DNA of 64,000 bases, taken from NCBI GenBank assembly GCA_019426215.1, contig CM033401.1, forward strand, positions 5,957,134-6,021,133. Direction: 5' to 3'. Under the pieces are notes generated by a model. It did not search any database, was not told the origin of the DNA, and saw only the letters and a list, made by a program, of their open reading frames with translations. A program made the translations under genes and the position numbers. Shown here piece after piece: positions 56,500 through 64,000 of this stretch. Position 1 is the stretch's first letter, and each line of letters starts with the position of its first letter. The DNA is from Buddleja alternifolia. Its lineage: Eukaryota; Streptophyta; Magnoliopsida; Lamiales; Scrophulariaceae.

Positions 56500-59400
56500 C
56501 TACTCTGAGCCCTCCCAATTGCCGACATACAGTCGCAATGAATCAAAATCGGAGGTACAGGTTTTTCCCAACAGGGAACATCTTCTAAGAAATTTCTTAG
56601 CCACTCAGCTTCTTCACCAGCTTTATCTAAAGCTATGAATTCTGATTCCATCGTGGAACAGGCTATGCAAGTTTGCTTAGAAGATTTCCACGATATTGCT
56701 CCTCCACCAACGGTAAATACATACCCACTTGTGGACTTAGAGTCGTTCGTGTCAGATATCCAATTAGCATCACTGTATCCTCTATTATAACTGGATATCT
56801 TGAGTAGTGTAATCCATAATCTTTAGTATACTTTAAATACTTAAGAACTCTGGTTAAAGCATTCCAATGCTCAATACTAGGATTACTTGTAAACCTACTC
56901 AACTTGCTCATAGAATATGCTAGATCAGGGCGAGTACAGTTCATGATATACATCAAACTTCCAATGACCCTAGCATATTCTAACTGCGATACAGGTTCGC
57001 CATGGTTTTTGCGTAGATGAACGCTTAAGTCCACGGCGTCTTGACTGGTGCACTATCGCTAGGAAGGAACCTTTCCAAAACCGTCTCAACGTAATGAGAT
57101 TGCGATAAGACTAGTCCTTCAGAAGTCCTCAGGATTTTAATCCCTAAGATGACGTCTGCAAGTCCCATATCCTTCATGTCAAAGTTCTTCTTTAACATTC
57201 CTTTAGTATTCATGATGATTTCATGATTACTACCCATTATCAACATGTCGTCTACATATAGACACACTATGACGTATGCGTTATGTCTTTGTCTAACATA
57301 CACGCATTTATCACACTCGTTGATCTTGAAACCATTTGATAACATCGTGCTATCAAACTTTTCATGCCACTGCTTTGGCGCTTGTTTAAGTCCGTATAGC
57401 GACTTTACAGGTTTACACACTTTCTTCTCCTTTCCAGGAGCAACATACCCCTCAGGTTGTTCCATATATTTCTTCATCTAATTCTCCGTCAGAAACGCAG
57501 TCTTAACATCCATTTGATGTATCTCAAGGTTATGCAACGCGGCAATAGCGATGAATATCTTATGGATGTTATTCTCGTTACTGGAAAATAAGTATCGAAG
57601 AAATCAAGACCTTCCGTTGTCGGTATCCTTTGACTACCAAACGGGCCTTATACTTATCAATAGTTCCATCAGTCTTATACTTTCTTTCAGGATCCATTTA
57701 CAGCCTAAAGGCTTACTTCCCTTTGGAAGATCAACCAACTCCCAGGTATGGTTGTGTAAAATAGACTCGATTTCACTATTAATAGCCTCTTTCCAGAGTG
57801 GAGCATCTGGACCGGACATAGCTTCCTTAATCGTTCTTGGCTCCCCTTCTAATGTATATGATACAAAATCAGGACCAAATGATTTTGGAACTCTTGCCCT
57901 TTTGCTACGACGTGGTTCTTCGTCCCCGGGATTAGAACTACTCGTAGACTCATCAAATGTTCTTTAAGAGGAACTTGCTCGTTTTTTCCTTACTTGGAAA
58001 GACATCCTCGAAAAAACGAAGCATTTCTAGATTCCATGATAATACCTCATCATGAATCTAAGATTTCTGATTTATGTACCAGAAATCGATAGGCGCTACT
58101 ATTAAGTGCATAACCAATGAATATGCAATCAATAGTCTTAGGCCCTATCTTAACTTGTTTTGGGTTTGGGTATTTCTACCTTTGCCAAAACCCCCACACT
58201 TTAAGGTCCTTGTAAGAAGGCTTTTGACCTTTCCAAAGTTCGTACGGAGTCTCACTCCTACTTTTGTGGGGAATCTTGTTAAGGATATAATTGGCGGAGA
58301 GGATCGCCTCCCCCCACAAATTCTGCGGTAATCCAGAATTTAACAACATCGCATTCATCATTTCTTTGAGAGTGCGATTCTTGCGTTCAGCAACGCCATT
58401 TGATTGAGGTGAGTATGGTGCCGTCGTTTGATGAATTATTCCAAAGTTGGTACAAATTCATCAAAAGGCGCTCCATATTCTCCACCTCTATCACTCCGGA
58501 TAGCTTTTATCCTTTTTCCAAGTTGATTTTCAACTTCCGTTTTGTAATGTGTAAACGCTCCATGAGCTTCGTCTTTACTTCTTAGTAAATACACATAACA
58601 ATACTTTGTGCAATCATCTATGAATGTAATGAAATACTTTTTCCACCTCTAGTTTGCACAAACTTCAAATCACAGATGTCACTGTGAATAAGTTCTAGAG
58701 GTGCGGTGTTTCTTTCCACTGAAGGAAACGGTTGTTTGACTAGTTTTGCCTCAACACAAATTTCACATTTATGTTCATTTTCAACTTTAAAAGTTGGTAA
58801 TAAGTTCAAGTTGACCAATCTTCGAATAGTATTATAATTACATGTCCTAGTCTAACATGCCACAAATTAGAATACTCAAGCAAATAAACAGAATTCTCAA
58901 TACTTTTATTGCTTTCATTTTCAATTACAACAGAGCGGATTACATTCATTACATTCATCTTGAAAAGGCCCTGCTCAAGGTAACCTTTTCCTACGTAAAA
59001 TCCTCTCTTTGTTAAAGAAAATCTATCAGCCTCGAAGACTATCTTGAACCCATTCTTGACCAGAGCCGAACCGGATACCAAATTCTTGCGAATCTCCGGA
59101 ACATGCAGAACTTCAATCAATGTCAGTTCTTTGCCTGAAGTCATCTTCAGCACAACTTTCCCCATTCCAAACACTGGTGATGTGGCTGAGTTTCCCATAA
59201 ACAATCTTCGTCCATCAGTTGGGGAATAGGATGAGAAAACATCTCTGTCGGAACAGATGTGGCGAGTAGCCCCAGTATCTATGAACCACTCCCTCGGGTT
59301 GTCTGCCGGATTGGCTTCAAACACGACGGCAGTGAGATCAAGATCAGTCAGATCGATCGGCACCTGGTGGTCGGACAGATCGTCGATCATCTCATTAATG

Positions 59401-60517
59401 CCCTTGACATCATTTCAGCCAAGTGCACCTGGTTCTGCACTTGATTTTGCCTTTGTTCAGATTCTTACCAGAACCTTGCCCTTGAGACTTATTTTTCTTG
59501 GGCTCTTTGCAGTCTCTAACCAGTGACCAGGTTGGCCACAGTTGTAACAGCCGTCTCCCTGTTTCAACTTTCCTTTCTTTTTCTGAGAGTTCCCTTTGGA
59601 CTTCCCTTGAAACTTTCGTTTCCGGTTTGATCTTTCCGAAATCTCAGCGATGTTAGCCATCGCCTGCACAGGAGGCCTCTTGTCAGAAACCCGGTTGTCT
59701 TCCTCAATTCTGAGTCGGACGACCAAGTCTTCTAGACTCATCTCCTTTCGCTTGTGCTTCAAGTAATTCTTGAAATCTCTCCAAGACGGTGGTAGCTTCT
59801 CAATGATAGAAGCTACTTGGAAAGATTCACTCAAAGCCATGTCCTCAGCATGAACTTCATGAATTATTATCTGAAGCTCTTGGACTTGGCTTGTCACGGA
59901 CTTGGTGTCCACCATTTTGAAGTCTAAGAACTTTGCGACCACGAACTTCTTCAGTCCGGCGTCCTCAGTTCTGTACTTCCTGTCCAGTGCCTCCCAGAGG
60001 CTTTTGGCAGTCTTTACCTCTATATACACGCTGTAAAGCGAATCATTTAATCCACTGAGTAGGTAATTCCTGCAAAGGAAATCACCATTAATCCAGACAT
60101 CATATGCCATCCTCAGTTGACTATCAGTTGACTCAGCTGGGACATAGGGAGCATCTTCCCTTAAGTACCTTGCCATGCTAAGAGTCGTGAGGTAAAACAA
60201 CATCTTTTGCTGCCACCTCTTGAAGTCAGCCTGCTGAACTTCGTCGGCCTTTCAGCCCTGTGTCGGTATAACCGGATTAGCCATTGGAGCAAATAGAGGG
60301 ATCGGGGCAGAGCCAGAACCGGAACCAGGACCCAGCCCTGAACCAGAACCTTGCCCGACACCCCACTAGAGCCAATACCAAAGTCGGAGCCAGGACCCAG
60401 CCCTGAACCGAAACCAAAACCAGAACCTCCACCGGAGCCAATACCGAGACCTAGGCTAGCACCCGGTCCAAGACCGAAGTCAAGAGTAGTGCCATCAACA
60501 TCTCCCATATTAGCCAT
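56328..60517 (-). pseudogene. Copia-A copy 3 gag-pol, broken at about a dozen points
   Basis: It carries the two shared breaks and many private one-base indels, for example near 60255, 60361, 59520, 59450, 59415, 58840, 58640, 58455, 58190, 57960, 57690, 57615, 57490, 57035 and 56780. Most shorten a run of identical bases by one. Amino-acid sequence between breaks stays almost unchanged, including zinc knuckle, [17 protein letters not shown] and YVDDML. Heavy indel load with few substitutions is atypical of old decay. Confidence 0.85.
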
Positions 60518-60568
60518 TTGAACAAGTGACAGCTTTTGAACAACAACAAGAAAATTTAGCGTTAAGTT

Positions 60569-61658
60569 TGTTGGGTCAAAACTTCACAAACGTATCAAAA
60601 CAGCTAATAGTGGAGAAAAAAGATTATATCGAGGCGAGAGAGAACTCTCTATCCTTAACGCTAAATTGCCCCGCCTAGGTGGTACGGGTATATGCAATAA
60701 ACGTCCCAAGATACAACGATATACATTCTAAAAACGAGACCACTTCGAATTTAGAACCACCGAACTTTAGGCAACTTAGAACTTTTGAGAGAGAATATAT
60801 GAGAATGAGAGAAATTGTAAGCAATGGAATGCTTGGTGTGTCTTTCCATTCAGTTGGAGGGGGCTTTATATAGCCTCCAAATCAGAAAAAATTAAATAGG
60901 GGCATTGAATCATCTTCAATTCTGACTTGAAACAGCAGGACAGTTTCTGCTGCCAACGTTCGAACGTTGGCTTGTAACAGAAAAATCCAACGGTCAGGAC
61001 CAACGTTCGAACGTTGGATCTTCTAGAAGGTCCATTCAAATTTGAATAAAAAAGTGGCCAACAATTTTATTCAGGCCCAATTTAATTAAAGCCCAATTTT
61101 GGTTGATGGATCAAGAGGTTTATTTTGTGGAATTAATTTTCTCTAAAAAATTAATATATTGCAAGCCCAAGCCCAATGCTCAGAGCCCAATACAATTCAA
61201 GCTCTATCCTTGTCCAAAGCCCAAGGCCCAAGACCCACGACCCACGACCCGGACCCGAGCACGAGCCTGGTCCGGTCCAGGCGGGCGGACGGCGGCGGCG
61301 GCGGCGGCGGCGCGCGCGTGTGGTGGACCAGACCATGGCTAGGTCCTTCCCCCCCACAAAGCCCACAAAAATCTTATGACCCAAAGGGCCAACTCTTAGT
61401 TTCAAGGCAATGGTTTATAAACCATCCCAAACTTTGATCCATATTCCATGTGGGATAACCCACTTCAAACACCCCACTTTAGCACTTAATTTCTCATTCG
61501 TTTTTAATCCGATTTGAGAAATTCGAAATGCTAAACTCATCTACTCAGCACGTAGATTAATATTATCCAATAATATTTCGTATTCCGGATACTTATGGTG
61601 TTCGAATTTCGTATGCAAAAGTCGTGTCTAACACACTTTTCATAACTAATATCCAACA
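60569..61658 (-). repeat. 5' LTR of Copia-A copy 3
   Basis: 1090 bp. It shares with copy 1 the longer CGG run and the GTCCAGGCGG variant that copy 2 lacks. Confidence 0.9.
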
Positions 61659-62329
61659 GCGTATGTATCGTATCATATCGTTTTCGTGTCCCTGTATCCG
61701 TACCATTGCAACCTAGATATAACTTTATGGAGCTCTTAGTGCATTTGTTATAATCTTAGTTTATGATGCACATATACTTCTAATAATGATCTGTGTAGTA
61801 TCGTATTTGTACCATAATTGTATTTGATGCATATACTCTACGATATCGTGTCTCAAACATTTCTTAATAAAAAGTAAAGAGAAAATTTGGATATCGTATC
61901 ATATACAAAATTTGAAGTAATCGACATACCTTGAATACCAGATAAAATATTTTTTCGATATCATACAATATTATTTGGGCTAAAATAGGAGAGAAGATAA
62001 TATTTTTGACTTTTTTATTAAAAATTAAAATTTAAAAGATAAACAAATAACAAAAAAATTTAAAGAATTAGACACAATTTTTATTTACGTCAATGAATCT
62101 ATGAATCAATTTTATTATTAAACATTATACATGCATATATACACATATTCTCAATATATCCTACTCTAAAATTTTAAAATCTACCATATTTCGTATCCGT
62201 GTCATATCATGTCCGTTACTGTGTATGATAGGTTATAATACATTAAAACCATTAAATTCCATAATGTTGTCTCCCATTCTTATTAATTGAATAATGATAA
62301 ATCAAAAGACTTTGAACATTTATCGGATA

Positions 62330-62492
62330 ATTCTATGGTGGATCAAGATCATTGCTCCCGGTCCATTATCCACCACATATTTACAAGTGATGGGATGATT
62401 TCTACATGGTGGTAGGTGATGAAAACCACCCCACCACTTATAAATCTGTGGTAGATATTGGACCGGGAACATTGCTCTCTGTCCACCATAGA
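62330..62492. mobile_element. Foldback MITE of the CTATGGTGGA family (third unit)
   Basis: Counterpart of 34147-34310, followed by the short TIR element (about 62545-62740) and SINE-like fragment. From 61664 to 62329 the sequence is AT-rich host DNA without a gene. Confidence 0.65.
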
Positions 62493-63009
62493 TTTTTCAA
62501 CAATTGAAAAAAGTTTGTTAGTTTAGTGGTATCGATTTCTACCTATGATGTACGGACACTACGAAAAATCATTCCGTGCAATGTCGGACACGTGCCGTGT
62601 CCGTGTCCAACAATTGAAAGAAAGGAAAAAATACACATGGGCAATTGTGTTTGAACCGTGTCTGTGTACTAATTTTTTTTAAGAATTAGCGTGCCCCGTG
62701 TCAGTGTCCGTGTCCCGTGTTCGTATTCGTGCATCATATATAGTTTTCTACTTTAATGTGGTCAATTCAAGGTTGTCACAAATTGTGACTTTTATCACAT
62801 TATTTAGAGTATTATAGGGTAGGGTCTATATGACTCATGATTAAAAACTATCGGCCAAAGTTTATCGGGTTATCCCCCGTCTAGAATAAAAAAATAACCA
62901 TAAATATCTTAGGGAAAAAAAAGAATTTAAATAATATTTGGAGATGTAAAATAAGAACAGAGGGCGAATCGTATCCCATGATCAGCATCAGCCCTACGAA
63001 CCACGTGCC

Positions 63010-63095
63010 TATAATTGCGGCTTCTTCTCTATAAAATTGAGTTACTTCTTCATCCATCCATAAACCCTACACTGCACTCCCATAAACCCCTCTCT
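63010..63095 (+). promoter_or_regulatory. Core promoter and leader of type B (open copy)
   Basis: AATTGCGGCT, CTATAAAATTGAGTTACTTC (about 63030) and a telo-box-like AAACCCTA (about 63063) precede the ATG at 63117. The arrangement matches gene C. Confidence 0.55.
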
Positions 63096-63116
63096 CTCTA
63101 TCTCTCACTGAATCGA

Positions 63117-63788
63117 ATGGAAGAAGATAATAATCACTCAACAATGGCGATCGACCTTATCAACTGCTGCTCCACCGACTTCAGACAGCAAAACTACGAC
63201 CTTTTGTTCTTCGGTTACCCCATCGCCACCACCGTCACAACTCACAGCCAACCAGAAGTCGTCACCGAGTGGATCATCCTCACCGAGTCCATCAATCGCA
63301 ACGTCGCCCGCGTCACCGTCGGTCTCGACGTCGAGTGGCGTCCGTCCCACTCCCCACGCCGCAACCCCATCGCCGTCCTCCAGATCTGCGTCTGTGACCG
63401 GTGCCTCGTATACCAAATCATTCACGCTCCCTACATCCCCGACGCGCTACGAAATTTCTTCTTCCACAAGCACTACACTTTCGTCGGCGTCGGAGTGAAA
63501 TCCGACCTAGATAAGCTCGTCGAAGACTACCGGATTGGGAGGCATGCGAAGGCCGTGGAGTTGGCGAAGATTGCGGCGAAAGCGTATCGTATGTCTGAGT
63601 TGAGGAACGCGGGGCTGAAAGAGCTGGCTACGGTTGTGTTGGGGAGAGATGTGGAGAAGTCGCGGGGCGTGACGTTGAGTGGTTGGGATGCATGCTCCCT
63701 GACATGGGAGCAGGTGAAGTACGCTTGTGTTGATGCTTTCGGTTCTTATGAGATTGGTAGGGTTTTGAATGCCTCTTATTACGGTTGA
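63117..63788 (+). CDS. WEX/RNase D-like DEDDy 3'-5' exonuclease, type B (the only open copy)
   Basis: 223 residues from the ATG at 63117 (MEEDNNHSTMAID). The frame extends further upstream, but that part lies in the TATA box and leader. A second ATG at 63144 aligns with the start of type C and could also serve. Motifs: Exo I VGLDVEW (D71, E73), RNPIAVLQICVCDRCLVYQI, Exo II FVGVGVKSDLDKL (D130), Exo III KYACVDAF (Y202, D206), ending NASYYG. All catalytic residues are present. The frame depends on a CC pair near 63251-63253 where the other two B copies have one more base. The 3' flank to the window end matches that of copy 2. Confidence 0.85.
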   Translation: MEEDNNHSTMAIDLINCCSTDFRQQNYDLLFFGYPIATTVTTHSQPEVVTEWIILTESINRNVARVTVGLDVEWRPSHSPRRNPIAVLQICVCDRCLVYQIIHAPYIPDALRNFFFHKHYTFVGVGVKSDLDKLVEDYRIGRHAKAVELAKIAAKAYRMSELRNAGLKELATVVLGRDVEKSRGVTLSGWDACSLTWEQVKYACVDAFGSYEIGRVLNASYYG

Positions 63789-64000
63789 TTAGTTATTTTT
63801 AGATGCATGTGTTAATTTGGAAAAAATTGGTGGTTAATTGTTCTGTTTTTGGTGGTTTTTAATTTGAAGAGATGCTATGCTGAGATGATTATATATTTTC
63901 GATTTGTTATGTCATGGATGATTATGTAGTTTATCAATCACTCTTCATATATACTTTGTGTTCTATATATTTGTGCAATGGAAGATGTTACGTAAAATTG
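63789..64000. other. 3' flank of type B, to the window end
   Basis: Matches 40758-40968. TGTTAATTTGGAAAAAATTG in this flank corresponds to coding sequence in the tail of type A. Confidence 0.6.

Larger units (their letters stand above)
54612..61658 (-). mobile_element. Copia-A, copy 3
   Basis: 7047 bp, minus strand, flanked by GCGTA (54607-54611 and 61659-61663). 3' LTR 54612-55749 (1138 bp, four palindromes), 5' LTR 60569-61658 (1090 bp, two palindromes). Confidence 0.93.
48274..64000. repeat. Direct repeat, second unit (continues past the window)
   Basis: Colinear with 20127-40968, without Copia-B. Beyond the first 350 bp the two are close to identical, with many single-base differences in run lengths in this unit, most densely within Copia-A. 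Confidence 0.9.

Noticed and set aside
63015..63116. 34-residue N-terminal extension of the type B protein
   Set aside because: It would begin upstream of the conserved leader and overlap the TATA region. The residues have no counterpart in C or A.

Overview
The window looks like nuclear DNA of a flowering plant, probably a eudicot. It is AT-rich, has plant TATA-type promoters, and is packed with Ty1/copia LTR retrotransposons, MULE- and hAT-type inverted-repeat elements and tRNA-derived SINEs. The only convincing host genes are small single-exon members of the WEX/RNase D-like family of DEDDy 3'-5' exonucleases. Three paralogues recur: type A (5909-6799 minus; 44116-45006 plus), type B (10187-10859 minus, frameshifted; 34945-40757 plus, frameshifted, with a stop, and split by a retrotransposon; 63117-63788 plus, open) and type C (24395-25030 and 52589-53224, both plus).

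The dominant structure is a three-copy segmental duplication. A left arm (about 5797-20132) is the inverted copy of a right arm (about 25631-45118). The two enclose a roughly 5.5-kb spacer that carries gene C. The spacer plus most of the right arm (about 20127-40968) is then repeated head to tail at about 48274-64000, where the window ends. Each copy carries the same copia insertion (Copia-A: 12323-19367 plus, 26410-33474 minus, 54612-61658 minus) with the same 5-bp target duplication, the same asymmetric LTR pair, the same gag frameshift and the same in-frame TAG. Copia-A therefore inserted and decayed before the duplications. A second, younger copia (Copia-B, 35425-40559) sits inside only one type B gene and came after them.

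Region by region: 1-5796 is gene-free transposon debris (a MULE transposase remnant, tandem repeats, GAGACGACAT hairpins, an 8-bp-TSD element and MITEs). 5797-20132 holds A and B on the minus strand plus Copia-A copy 1. 20127-25630 holds an RNase H-like relic, two SINEs, a GC-rich MITE and gene C. 25631-45118 holds Copia-A copy 2, the interrupted B and the intact A. 45118-48255 is unique sequence with two MITEs, one possible small gene and a probable solo LTR lodged in the RNase H relic. 48274-64000 repeats the C, Copia-A, B block.

The most notable points are these: type A has lost the Exo I glutamate and gained a hydrophobic C-terminal tail that aligns with the 3' untranslated region of type B; Copia-A has no tRNA-type primer-binding site but has a 14-nt self-complement at that place; and an RNase D-like family, one relative of which is needed for RNA silencing, lies in a long inverted repeat. 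Part of the architecture could be an assembly effect (retained haplotypes or a palindromic misjoin), because the junction near 20130 and the third copy show unusual indel patterns. All identities and counts were read by eye.
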